A DNA stretch of 15,662 nucleotides from JAJFGI01 sp036397065 (GCA_036397065.1 DASWJP010000116.1:1-15662); one strand, 5' to 3'; positions 5,745 to 13,110 are shown, numbered from the stretch's first letter. Numbers and translations are program-made. The notes: generated from the sequence alone by a model not told the origin.

Positions 5745-7394
5745 ATGGATACGTTCGACTATGTGATCGTCGGTGCCGGTTCGGCCGGTTGCGTGCTCGC
5801 CAACCGGCTGACCGAGGATGACGGCGTGACCGTGCTGCTGCTGGAAGCGGGCGGCGGCGATGGCAGCATCTTCATTCAGATGCCCTCGGCCCTGTCCATT
5901 CCCATGAACATGCCGCGCTACAACTGGTTCTATCACAGCGAGCCGGAGCCGTATCTGGACGGCCGCCGGGTGCATTGCCCGCGCGGCAAGGTGATCGGCG
6001 GTTCCTCCTCCATCAACGGCATGGCCTATGTGCGCGGCAACGCCCTCGACTATGACCGCTGGCAGGAGGAAGGCGCGCACGGCTGGTCCTACGCCGACGT
6101 GCTGCCGTATTTCAAGAAGGCCGAATGCCGGGCCGAGGGCGGCGACGACTACCGCGGCGATTCCGGCCCGTTGCACACCTCGCGCGGCACCCGGCGCAAT
6201 CCATTGTACGACGCGTTCGTGCGCGCCGGGGTCCAAGCCGGGTATATGGCCACGGCCGACATGAACGGCTATCAGCAGGAGGGCTTCGGCCCCATGGACA
6301 TGACCGTGCGCAACGGCCGCCGCTGGAGCACGGCGAATGCCTACCTGCGGCCGGCCCTGTCGCGGCCGGGATTGCGGGTGGTCTCCGGTGCCTTGGCCAC
6401 GCGCGTTCTCTTCGAGGGACGCAAGGCCACCGGCCTGGAATATACGCGCGGCGGCCAGACGCACCGGGCCGCGGCACGGCGCGAAGTGATTCTCAGCGGC
6501 GGGCCGATCAATTCGCCGCAACTGCTGCAACTCTCCGGCATCGGCGACGGCGACCGTTTGAAGGCGCTTGGGATTCCGGTGGCCGCGCACCACCCGGCGG
6601 TCGGCGAGAACCTGCAGGACCATCTGGAGCTGTACATCCAGCAGCGTTGCCGCCAGCCGATCACCCTCTTCAGCGCACAAAAGCCATGGCGCAAGTTGCT
6701 GATCGGCATCGAATGGATCTTGTTCAAGTCGGGCCTGGGCGCCACCAATCATTTCGAGACCGGCGGCTTCATCCGCAGCCGCGCCGGCATCCGCCACCCG
6801 GACATTCAATACCACTTCCTGCCCATGGCGGTCTCATACGATGGCCGAAGCCTGGCCAAGGCGCACGGATTCCAGGCGCACGCGGGGCCCATGCGTTCGC
6901 GCAGCCGCGGCTGGGTGCGCCTCGCCTCGCCCGATCCGGCCCAGGCGCCGCGCATCCTGTTCAACTACATGTCCCACGAAGAAGACCGGATCGAGATGCG
7001 CGCCTGCGTGCGTCTGACCCGGGAAATCTTCGCCCAGGAGGCATTTGCCCCCTATCGCGGCGAGGAACTGTTGCCCGGCGCCCACGTGCAGAGCGATGCC
7101 GAGATCGACGCCTTCGTGCGCCAGCATACGGAAAGCGCCTTTCACCCGTGCGGCACCTGCCGCATGGGCAGCGATGCGGCGGCGGTGGTCGACCCGCAAT
7201 TGCGGGTGCGCGATATCGACGGCCTGCGCGTGGTCGATTCCTCGATCATGCCTAGCATCACCAGCGGCAATCTGAACGCGCCGACCATCATGCTGGCGGA
7301 AAAAGCGGCGGACATCATTCGCGGGCGCGTGCCCCTGCCCCCCTCCAACGCCGCCGCCTACATCGCGCCGAACTGGCAGACGGCACAGCGTTAG
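5745..7394 (+). CDS. betA: Choline dehydrogenase, GMC oxidoreductase
   Basis: This FAD enzyme of 549 aa oxidises choline to betaine aldehyde, membrane-linked in characterised BetA proteins. The FAD-binding GAGSAG is at residues 10-15. GMC signature 1 (RGKVIGGSSSINGMAYVRGN) begins near 80, and signature 2 (GGPINSPQLLQLSGIG) lies in the middle. The catalytic pair is His467 (HPCGTCRMG) and Asn511 (SGNLNAPT). Their spacing of 44 equals that of choline oxidase His466/Asn510. The ATG at 5745-5747 begins right at the FAD fold; the frame is open further upstream but that would overlap betI. E. coli BetA also oxidises betaine aldehyde, which could matter because no betB is seen here. Other GMC alcohol dehydrogenases look similar, but the betI neighbour and length support choline. 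Its stop interlocks with that of the convergent MFS gene. Confidence 0.92.
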   Translation: MDTFDYVIVGAGSAGCVLANRLTEDDGVTVLLLEAGGGDGSIFIQMPSALSIPMNMPRYNWFYHSEPEPYLDGRRVHCPRGKVIGGSSSINGMAYVRGNALDYDRWQEEGAHGWSYADVLPYFKKAECRAEGGDDYRGDSGPLHTSRGTRRNPLYDAFVRAGVQAGYMATADMNGYQQEGFGPMDMTVRNGRRWSTANAYLRPALSRPGLRVVSGALATRVLFEGRKATGLEYTRGGQTHRAAARREVILSGGPINSPQLLQLSGIGDGDRLKALGIPVAAHHPAVGENLQDHLELYIQQRCRQPITLFSAQKPWRKLLIGIEWILFKSGLGATNHFETGGFIRSRAGIRHPDIQYHFLPMAVSYDGRSLAKAHGFQAHAGPMRSRSRGWVRLASPDPAQAPRILFNYMSHEEDRIEMRACVRLTREIFAQEAFAPYRGEELLPGAHVQSDAEIDAFVRQHTESAFHPCGTCRMGSDAAAVVDPQLRVRDIDGLRVVDSSIMPSITSGNLNAPTIMLAEKAADIIRGRVPLPPSNAAAYIAPNWQTAQR

Positions 7395-8650
7395 AGGCCG
7401 GCGGTCCGCTCGCTCGCGGGCGGTGCGGCGCGCGGGTCCAGCGCGGCGCCGACCGGGCTCATGCGCGGCAGAGAAACCACATGCTCCTGCCGGGCGGCCG
7501 GCAGGGGTGCCCGCACGAACACCCGGTAAAGCACGAAGGCGGCGAAGATCGCCATGCACGCGGCGATGTACGCGAAGAAGCCGTATGGCCCCATTTCGCC
7601 GATCATCAAGGCGCTGAGGATCGGCCCGACGGTCGATCCAATGGCATAGGACATCAAGAGGCCGGCGGACGCGGCCACGTATTGGTCGCGGGAGAGGTAG
7701 TCAAAGGCCTGCGCCACGCAGATCGGATAAATGGTGGTCATGGTGCCGCCGAGCAGCAGGCCGACGGCGATCAGGGGCCAGAATGGATCGGCGATGGTTT
7801 GCATGGCAATGCCGGCGCCGCAGACTAAAAGCCCCAAACCCAGAACGACGAGCAGGACCGTGCGGCGGTCGAAGCGGTCGGACACCCGGCCGATCGGCCA
7901 CTGCAACAGCAGGCCGCCGAGAATAACCGATCCCATAAACAGCGACACGTGGAACACGTCAAAGCCGACTTGCCTGGCGAACACCGGGCCGAGACCGAAA
8001 TAGGCGCTCATGGCCGCGCCGGCCACACAGGAGCCCACCGGTGCCAAGGGCGAGGCGGCGTAGAGCTGCCGCAGCGACAAGGGCTTCAGATTTGACAGAT
8101 CCGGCGCCTCGACGCGCGCCAACACCACCGGCACCAAGGACAGGGAGACCAACAACGAGGCCACCATGAACGCTTCCATGCCGTTCAAGTCCCATAGGTT
8201 CACCATCAACTGACCCAACACGATGGCGACATAATTGACGATCATGTAGATGCCCAGGACCTGCCCGCGCGTGGTGTTGTCGCTGCGCTCGTTCAACCAG
8301 CTTTCCAGGGCCGCGAACAGGCCGGCGATGCAGAAGCCGCTGATGAAACGCAGAATCGCCCAGGTAACGCCGTCGAACAGCAGGGGATGGATCAACGCCA
8401 CCGCCGCCATGACCGCCGCCAGCCCGGCAAAGGCACGGATGTGCCCGACCTTGCCAATCAACATCTTGACGTAAATCGATCCGACCAGCAGGCCGCCGAA
8501 ATAGGCCGCCATGACCAGGCCGGTGACGAACGTCGTAAAGTGCGCCGCGTCCATACGCAGCGGCAGGGTGATGCCCAGCAGACTGTTGCCCAGATTCATG
8601 ACGCCGATGCCCAGCAACAGCGCGGCAACCGCCTTCAACGTTCGCAACAT
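7391..8650 (-). CDS. MFS transporter, YcaD-like
   Basis: This major facilitator protein of 419 aa has about 12 hydrophobic helices. The N-terminal half has the typical loop GKVGHIRAFAG after helix 2 and WLNERSDNTTRGQVLGIYMI, which resemble the YcaD-type MFS group of uncharacterised exporters. The loop between halves (about 185-205) is rich in Leu and Ser. The second half contains QWPIGRVSDRFDRR, the usual A-like motif of helix 8-9. The C-terminal 35 residues are hydrophilic and Pro/Ala-rich. The ATG at 8648-8650 is preceded by AAGG at good spacing. It points away from znuA and toward betA, and its TAA stop overlaps the betA TAG. The substrate is unknown. Position next to betA suggests, but does not show, a link to betaine or osmolyte movement. 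Confidence 0.85.
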   Translation of the reverse strand: MLRTLKAVAALLLGIGVMNLGNSLLGITLPLRMDAAHFTTFVTGLVMAAYFGGLLVGSIYVKMLIGKVGHIRAFAGLAAVMAAVALIHPLLFDGVTWAILRFISGFCIAGLFAALESWLNERSDNTTRGQVLGIYMIVNYVAIVLGQLMVNLWDLNGMEAFMVASLLVSLSLVPVVLARVEAPDLSNLKPLSLRQLYAASPLAPVGSCVAGAAMSAYFGLGPVFARQVGFDVFHVSLFMGSVILGGLLLQWPIGRVSDRFDRRTVLLVVLGLGLLVCGAGIAMQTIADPFWPLIAVGLLLGGTMTTIYPICVAQAFDYLSRDQYVAASAGLLMSYAIGSTVGPILSALMIGEMGPYGFFAYIAACMAIFAAFVLYRVFVRAPLPAARQEHVVSLPRMSPVGAALDPRAAPPASERTAGL

Positions 8651-8785
8651 GGGATTCGCCTTAACCTGTAGACCGACCGACGCTCAATGCCCGGTTCACT
8701 CACCCGGCGCAAGCGCGCTCGCGTCTTTTTCGTGTCGCGTATCGACCAGCGTTGCGAAGATGCGTCCTGTCTCCACCCCCAGTTC

Positions 8786-8887
8786 ACCCCCACCCCGGCC
8801 CTCCCCCATCGAGGGGGAGGGAGTAAGGTCTTGAGCAGAAATGTGAATTCCCTTCCCCCTTGTGTGGGGAGGGTTAGGGTGGGGGGT
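8786..8887 (-). repeat. GC-rich palindromic intergenic repeat, copy 2 (inverted)
   Basis: This element of about 102 bp lies between the end of znuA (8911) and the start of the MFS gene (8650). Its reverse complement has the same outer ends, the same hairpin with a TCGA loop (copy 1: 893-915) and the same C-rich/G-rich hairpin at the other end as copy 1. The central 30 or so bases differ. The flanking 135 bp (8651-8785) shows no gene. Because znuA runs toward it, its stems could stop or stabilise the znuA transcript, although no U-tract is visible. Confidence 0.8.
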
Positions 8888-8910
8888 ACTGCTTACAACC
8901 GGTCACTCGC

Positions 8911-9930
8911 CTAAGACGTACCGCCCAAACAAGCCACCAGGTTGTCGGCCAGGGCGCGGAGGAGTTGCGCGTATTGGTCCGTGCCCGGTGGCAGACCGGC
9001 CCCCAGGGGATCGAGCACCGCGACGCGGGCGCCGGTGCCGGAAACCGCCGCCTTGACCACCGCCGGCTCGAATTGCGGCTCGACGAAAACACACGCCGCC
9101 CCGGCTTTGTCAATGCGGGCACGTAGCTCAGCCACCCGCTTTGCCCCCGGCGCCGCACCGGGGCTCAAGGCAAACGCACCGACCGCGTTCAAGCCGAAGC
9201 GCGCCTCGAAGGCGTGATAGGCATCGTGAAAGACGATGTACGGCACCGAGTGAACGGGCACCAGTTTCGCCGCCAATTCCCGTTCCAAAGCGGCCAGGTC
9301 CGCCGCCAGGCGTTGCGCATTTGCCCTGTAGGTCGCGGCGTTACCCGGATCGACTTCGCCCAGGATGACCGCCGCCTGGGCAACAATGCGTTGGGCGTTG
9401 CGCGGATCGAGCCACACATGCGGATCGTGCTGGCCATGCTCATGGGCGTCATGCTCCGCCGCATGTTCATCCTCATGTTCATCCTCATGTTCATCCGCAT
9501 GTTCGTGCTCGTCTTCCCAGGCCCCGCCCTCGCGGACAGGGAACAGGATAATCTCAGGGTCATCCATGACCGTCATCACACGCGCCTGGCCGGCCAACGT
9601 CGCGATCGGCTTGGGCAGGAACGTCTCGAGATCCGGGCCGATCCAGAAGATCGCATCAGCCGCCGCCAGCGCCCGCGCTGCCGCCGGCCGCAGGGAATAG
9701 GCATGGGGCGAGGATGCGCCTTCGATCAGCAAATCCGGCGTGCCCACACCGGCCATCACGCCAGCAATCAGACTGTGCAACGGCGGAATGCTGACGACGA
9801 CACGCGGCCCCTCGCCTGCGGCGGCACTGGCCAGGCCAACGGCCCACACCCAGCCGGTGGCAGCAAACACAGCCAGCCGCAAGCCGCGGCGACTCATTTG
9901 CCCCACACTAGTCCTCCCTGAAGTTCTCAT
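8911..9930 (-). CDS. znuA: Zinc ABC transporter periplasmic binding protein ZnuA
   Basis: This cluster A-I metal-binding protein (339 aa) captures Zn2+ in the periplasm for ZnuBC. A signal peptide occupies about residues 15-39. Predicted zinc ligands are His76 (SSPHAYSL), His171 (DPHVWLDP) and His235 (FHDAYHAF). An acidic/His loop (about 138-170, repeated DEHE) precedes His171, and such a loop separates zinc from manganese binders. The conserved VFVEPQF and VLDPLG segments follow. I prefer the ATG at 9928-9930 because AAAGGA lies eight bases upstream. The ATG at 9895-9897 would give a more typical signal peptide and has a GGGAGG further away, so it stays possible. It is divergent from zur-znuC-znuB and almost surely Zur-controlled. 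Confidence 0.93.
   Translation of the reverse strand: MRTSGRTSVGQMSRRGLRLAVFAATGWVWAVGLASAAAGEGPRVVVSIPPLHSLIAGVMAGVGTPDLLIEGASSPHAYSLRPAAARALAAADAIFWIGPDLETFLPKPIATLAGQARVMTVMDDPEIILFPVREGGAWEDEHEHADEHEDEHEDEHAAEHDAHEHGQHDPHVWLDPRNAQRIVAQAAVILGEVDPGNAATYRANAQRLAADLAALERELAAKLVPVHSVPYIVFHDAYHAFEARFGLNAVGAFALSPGAAPGAKRVAELRARIDKAGAACVFVEPQFEPAVVKAAVSGTGARVAVLDPLGAGLPPGTDQYAQLLRALADNLVACLGGTS
9462..9509 (-). repeat. 12-bp tandem repeat encoding the ZnuA acidic/His loop
   Basis: Four consecutive 12-base units based on CATGTTCATCCT (plus-strand reading) run from 9462. The first two are identical, the third differs at one base and the fourth at several. Each unit encodes four residues of the DEHE type in znuA. 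The in-frame unit length means gains or losses would lengthen or shorten the loop without a frameshift. Confidence 0.85.
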
Positions 9931-10021
9931 GCGCTAAGTCCTTTCTCTCAAATAGAAATTCCTGCCCAGCCTCGGTCGCCCATGCGGCGTTCATCCGGGC
10001 TCTCTGCCATCGGAAATCATC

Positions 10022-10050
10022 GTGACGAGGCCATAATGTTATGTTATAAT
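10022..10050 (+). promoter_or_regulatory. Candidate promoter for zur-znuC-znuB
   Basis: GTGACG (10022-10027) lies 17 bp before a perfect TATAAT (10045-10050). Transcription would start near 10057, about 85 nt before the zur ATG. The -10 lies inside the Zur-box candidate, so Zur with zinc would repress its own operon. Confidence 0.55.
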
Positions 10051-10067
10051 ATTTCACATATTGTCAA
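10038..10067 (-). promoter_or_regulatory. Candidate promoter for znuA
   Basis: On the minus strand a perfect TTGACA (10062-10067) is followed after 18 bp by CATAAC (10038-10043), matching the -10 consensus at four of six positions. It overlaps face to face with the zur promoter, so a single operator can silence both. Confidence 0.5.
10041..10059. promoter_or_regulatory. Candidate Zur box
   Basis: An imperfect 19-bp palindrome with ATGT and ACAT ends surrounds GTTATAATATTTC. Zur boxes in proteobacteria are AT-rich palindromes built from GTTATA and TATAAC half-sites. The inner 13 bases agree with that pattern at 11 positions. Further GTTAT half-sites precede it at 10038. It covers promoter elements for both znuA and zur. 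Confidence 0.55.
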
Positions 10068-10142
10068 TATCCTCTTTCGCCGGGCCGCTTGGCTTTGCCA
10101 GGTGGCTGGCGGAAAGGCACAACCGAGATCTGATCAGAATCC

Positions 10143-10664
10143 ATGACTTCTGCCTTCAGCACGGCCTCCACCTCCTTCGCCGGCACCGGCCACGATCACG
10201 GCACGTGCGTCGACTCGGCGCTGATCGCGGCCGCGGCCGTCTGTACGAAACGCGGGGCGCGGTTGACCCCCTTGCGCCGCCGGGTGCTGGAGCTGATCTG
10301 GCGCAGCCATGCACCGGTCGGCGCCTATGACCTGTTACGCGCCTTGACGGCAACCCAACGCGGCGCCGCCCCACCCACGATCTACCGCGCCCTCGATTTC
10401 CTCCTGGCCCATGGCTTGGTGCACCGGATCGAAAGCCTGAATGCCTTTGTCGGCTGCGCCCATCCGCAACAGGCACACGGTGGCCAGTTCCTGATCTGCG
10501 CCGATTGCGGCGCCGCAGCCGAGGTGCACGATCCGCGCGTCGACGCTGCCATCGGCCGCCGCGCCTCCGAACTGGGCTTTTCCGTGCGCCATAAGACGGT
10601 GGAGGTACAAGGGCTGTGCACTCCATGCCAAAAACGGCAGGAGGCCCCCGGCGATGGCCGCTGA
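10143..10664 (+). CDS. zur: Zinc uptake regulator, Fur family
   Basis: This is a 173-aa Fur-family repressor that binds DNA when loaded with zinc. A winged helix spans about residues 35-100 (TPLRRRVLELIW, then APPTIYRALDFLLAHGLVHR). The structural zinc site has two CxxC pairs, Cys119-Cys122 (ICADC) and Cys159-Cys162 (CTPC). The region GCAHPQQAHGGQF (Cys105, His107, His112) supplies likely sensory zinc ligands and matches Zur rather than Fur or Mur. The N-terminal 35 residues include GHDHGTC, which could also bind metal. The ATG at 10143 has no good Shine-Dalgarno and an in-frame stop lies just upstream, so a downstream start is possible. It overlaps znuC by 11 bp. Confidence 0.91.
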   Translation: MTSAFSTASTSFAGTGHDHGTCVDSALIAAAAVCTKRGARLTPLRRRVLELIWRSHAPVGAYDLLRALTATQRGAAPPTIYRALDFLLAHGLVHRIESLNAFVGCAHPQQAHGGQFLICADCGAAAEVHDPRVDAAIGRRASELGFSVRHKTVEVQGLCTPCQKRQEAPGDGR

Positions 10665-11451
10665 CAGTACCGCGCCCCAACCACTGGTCCGCACCAGCGG
10701 TGTGGACTTGCGGATCGGCCGCAACCAGGTTCTCGACCACGTGGACATCGCCGTGGACGCGGGCGAGATCGTCACCCTGGTCGGCCCCAACGGCGCCGGC
10801 AAGTCGAGCCTGGTGCGCGTGATCCTTGGCCTGCTGCCCCCCAGCGGCGGAACCATCTGGCGCAAGCCGGACTTACGCGTCGGCTATGTGCCGCAGACCA
10901 TGAGCATCGATCCGGTGCTGCCCATCACCGTGCGCCGGCTGCTCGCCCTCGCCGGAGCCGTTACGGCGGCCAGGATCGCCCCGGTCTTGGCGGAAGTCGG
11001 TGCCGAGGACTTGGCTGACCGGGCGCTGCAGGAGCTTTCCGGCGGCGAGTTTCAACGTGTCCTGTTGGCGCGTGCTCTGTTACGCGACCCGGAACTGTTG
11101 GTGCTTGACGAACCGCTGCGCGGCATCGACCTGGGCGGGCAGCTGGCCCTCTATGATCTGATCGGCCGCCTGCGCCGCCACCGCGGTGTTGGCGTGCTCA
11201 TGGTCTCGCACGATCTGCATATCGTCATGGCGGCCACCGACCGGGTGGTGTGCTTGAACCAGCACGTCTGCTGCTCCGGCGCGCCCGAGGCGGTTAGCCG
11301 CAGCCCGGAGTATGCCGCCCTCTTCGGTTCGGCGGCGGCGCGGCAGTTGGCCGTCTATGCCCATCAGCACGATCACACCCACGATCTGCACGGGCACGTG
11401 ATAGAGGCGCAAAAGGGCGAGGGCATGAGGAAGAGGGCCGCCCATGATTGA
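10654..11451 (+). CDS. znuC: Zinc ABC transporter ATP-binding protein
   Basis: This 265-aa ATPase powers zinc import. Motifs are Walker A GPNGAGKS (44-51), Q-loop Gln81, signature LSGGEFQ (128-134), Walker B LLVLDEP (148-154) and H-loop His186. After the ATPase core the tail (about 236-250) is His-rich, with seven His in the HQHDHTHDLHGHV stretch and around it. This feature is known in some ZnuC proteins and may bind or sense zinc at the cytoplasmic mouth. The ATG at 10654 lies within the end of zur (11-bp overlap), and its own end overlaps znuB by 8 bp. Both overlaps point to coupled translation in one Zur-controlled operon. Confidence 0.93.
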   Translation: MAADSTAPQPLVRTSGVDLRIGRNQVLDHVDIAVDAGEIVTLVGPNGAGKSSLVRVILGLLPPSGGTIWRKPDLRVGYVPQTMSIDPVLPITVRRLLALAGAVTAARIAPVLAEVGAEDLADRALQELSGGEFQRVLLARALLRDPELLVLDEPLRGIDLGGQLALYDLIGRLRRHRGVGVLMVSHDLHIVMAATDRVVCLNQHVCCSGAPEAVSRSPEYAALFGSAAARQLAVYAHQHDHTHDLHGHVIEAQKGEGMRKRAAHD

Positions 11452-12244
11452 CGACTTCATGGTGCGCGCCCTGGCGGCCGGCATCGGCGTCGCCCTGGTT
11501 GCCGCCCCCCTGGGCTGCTTCGTCGTCTGGCGGCGCATGGCCTACTTCGGCGCCACCCTGGCGCACAGCGCCCTGCTCGGTGTCGCCCTGGGCCTGATGC
11601 TGAACCTGGACCTCACCTTGGGCGTGGTTGTGTCTTCGGTCGCGGTGACCTTGCTGGTCGCCTTGTTCCAGCGGCAAAGCATCATCGGCAGCGACACCCT
11701 GCTGGGCATCCTCGCCCACTCCGGCCTGGCCCTGGGACTGGTGGCGCTCAGCTTCTTGCACGGCGTGCGGGTCGACCTGATGACCTATCTTTTCGGCGAC
11801 GTGCTGGCGGTGAGCACGGCCGAGATCGCCTGGATCTACGGCGGCGGCGTGCTGGTGCTGGGCACCTTGGCGCTGATCTGGCGGCCGCTTCTGTCCCTGA
11901 CCATCCACGAGGAGCTGGCCCGCGCCGAAGGCGTGCCGGCCCTGCGGGTTCAGATCGCCTTCATGCTGACCCTGGCGGTCGCCGTGGCCATCGCCATGAA
12001 GGTGGTCGGCGTGCTGCTGATCATCTCGCTGTTGATCATCCCGGCGGCGGCCGCGCGCGGTGTATCCCGGACGCCGGAACAAATGGCCGTCCTGGCCTCG
12101 ATCGTCGGCATCGTGTCGGTGATCGGCGGCCTGTTCGCGTCCCTGCGCTGGGACACACCGTCGGGCCCATCCATCGTGGTGGCCGCGACGGTGCTTTTTG
12201 CTCTAGGCCTCTCCTTGGCCGCCGTACGGCGCGCGAAAACCTAA
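11444..12244 (+). CDS. znuB: Zinc ABC transporter permease
   Basis: This is an inner-membrane permease of 266 aa in the ABC-3 family. It shows about seven to eight hydrophobic helices and the family-typical opening GCFVVWRRMAYFGATLAHSA, followed by LLGVALGL. The segment YLFGDVLAVS and the later LLIISLLIIPAAAAR are also conserved in ZnuB. It carries zinc released by ZnuA into the cytoplasm using ATP hydrolysis by ZnuC. The start overlaps the znuC end by 8 bp (GCCCATGATTGA). The TAA stop is interlocked with the TAG of convergent phnX, leaving no spacer for a terminator. Confidence 0.93.
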   Translation: MIDDFMVRALAAGIGVALVAAPLGCFVVWRRMAYFGATLAHSALLGVALGLMLNLDLTLGVVVSSVAVTLLVALFQRQSIIGSDTLLGILAHSGLALGLVALSFLHGVRVDLMTYLFGDVLAVSTAEIAWIYGGGVLVLGTLALIWRPLLSLTIHEELARAEGVPALRVQIAFMLTLAVAVAIAMKVVGVLLIISLLIIPAAAARGVSRTPEQMAVLASIVGIVSVIGGLFASLRWDTPSGPSIVVAATVLFALGLSLAAVRRAKT

Positions 12245-13089
12245 GGCCGTTCGCCGCGGGCCAGGCGCTCGTTCACGTCGGCGACCACCGCGGGCAGCTG
12301 ATCGAATGTGTCGATGACGTAGTGGGCGCCGCTCTGGCGCAGGATATCCCGGGTCACGTTCAGGCGCCGCCCGATCTCGGCCTCCGACAGGCTCTTCAGG
12401 TGCTCCATGGAGTCGATGTCCATGTAGTTGCTGTAGCGCGCGATGCCGACGCCCCAGCAGCCGGCCTCGAGCGCCTCGCCGACGCCGGAAACCGTGTCGT
12501 CGACCTTAACCACCGACTGGATCGGACTGACGTCCATGAGATCGAGGTTGCGATAGACCATGAACGGCTTGGGCCGCGCGCCGTGCACGACCTCGTCGCC
12601 GGCGACCGACGCATCCGGCACGTAACCCTGCTTCTTGGCGTCGGCTTCGAGGATGTCGACCATGGAGCGCACGAAGCCGGTCGAGCTGCCGACCTTGATG
12701 CCGTCCTTCTGGAACTGCTTGACCACCTCGGCGACGTGCGGCAGAAGCGTTGTGTACTGGCGCAGACAGGCGAGCTGCATGGGCACGAAGTCGGCGAACA
12801 TGGCGTCGACCGACTTCTGGTCCGGATAGGAACCGTGCACCTTCTTCCAACGCTCGCGAATGTCCGGAACCTCGGTCAGCTTCTGAATGTGCAGGTCCTT
12901 GCGCAAGCCCATGGGGCCGCGCGCCTCGGCCATGGAGATCTGCACGTCGTGCTTCTTGAACACTTCCACGAAGACCACCGCGGGTGCCAGGACATAGGCG
13001 TCGGCGGTGGTGCCGCTCCAGTCGAGGACGATGCCCTTGACCTTGCCGCGGTAGCCGCGGGTATAGACGTAATCGCTGCTCATTTTCAT
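12241..13089 (-). CDS. phnX: Phosphonoacetaldehyde hydrolase (phosphonatase), divergent variant
   Basis: This 282-aa HAD enzyme cleaves the C-P bond of phosphonoacetaldehyde to acetaldehyde and phosphate through a Schiff base. Visible features are the nucleophile Asp23 in VLDWSGTTAD (DWAGT in the characterised Bacillus enzyme), the Schiff-base Lys64 in MGLRKDLHI, the Gly/Ser motif VGSSTGF, and the Mg-binding acidic motif VKVDDTVSGVGEA. I chose the ATG at 13087-13089 because AAGGA lies eight bases upstream; an open frame continues to 13122 without such a site. Compared with classical PhnX, the C-terminal part (GARPKPFMVYRNLDLMD, then CWGVGIARYSNYMD) is unusual. About 6% of residues are Lys against about 2% in PhnW, hinting at a separate origin. 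It follows phnW by 54 bp. Confidence 0.85.
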   Translation of the reverse strand: MKMSSDYVYTRGYRGKVKGIVLDWSGTTADAYVLAPAVVFVEVFKKHDVQISMAEARGPMGLRKDLHIQKLTEVPDIRERWKKVHGSYPDQKSVDAMFADFVPMQLACLRQYTTLLPHVAEVVKQFQKDGIKVGSSTGFVRSMVDILEADAKKQGYVPDASVAGDEVVHGARPKPFMVYRNLDLMDVSPIQSVVKVDDTVSGVGEALEAGCWGVGIARYSNYMDIDSMEHLKSLSEAEIGRRLNVTRDILRQSGAHYVIDTFDQLPAVVADVNERLARGERP

Positions 13090-13110
13090 CGTTGATTTCC
13101 TTTTGCTTCC

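Noticed and set aside
5742..6815. Minus-strand frame of 357 aa opposite betA
   Set aside because: It is the complement of betA, whose GMC signatures and catalytic residues are all in the plus-strand frame.
9462..9509. CRISPR-like direct repeats
   Set aside because: Units are 12 bp, contiguous without spacers and lie in frame inside znuA.
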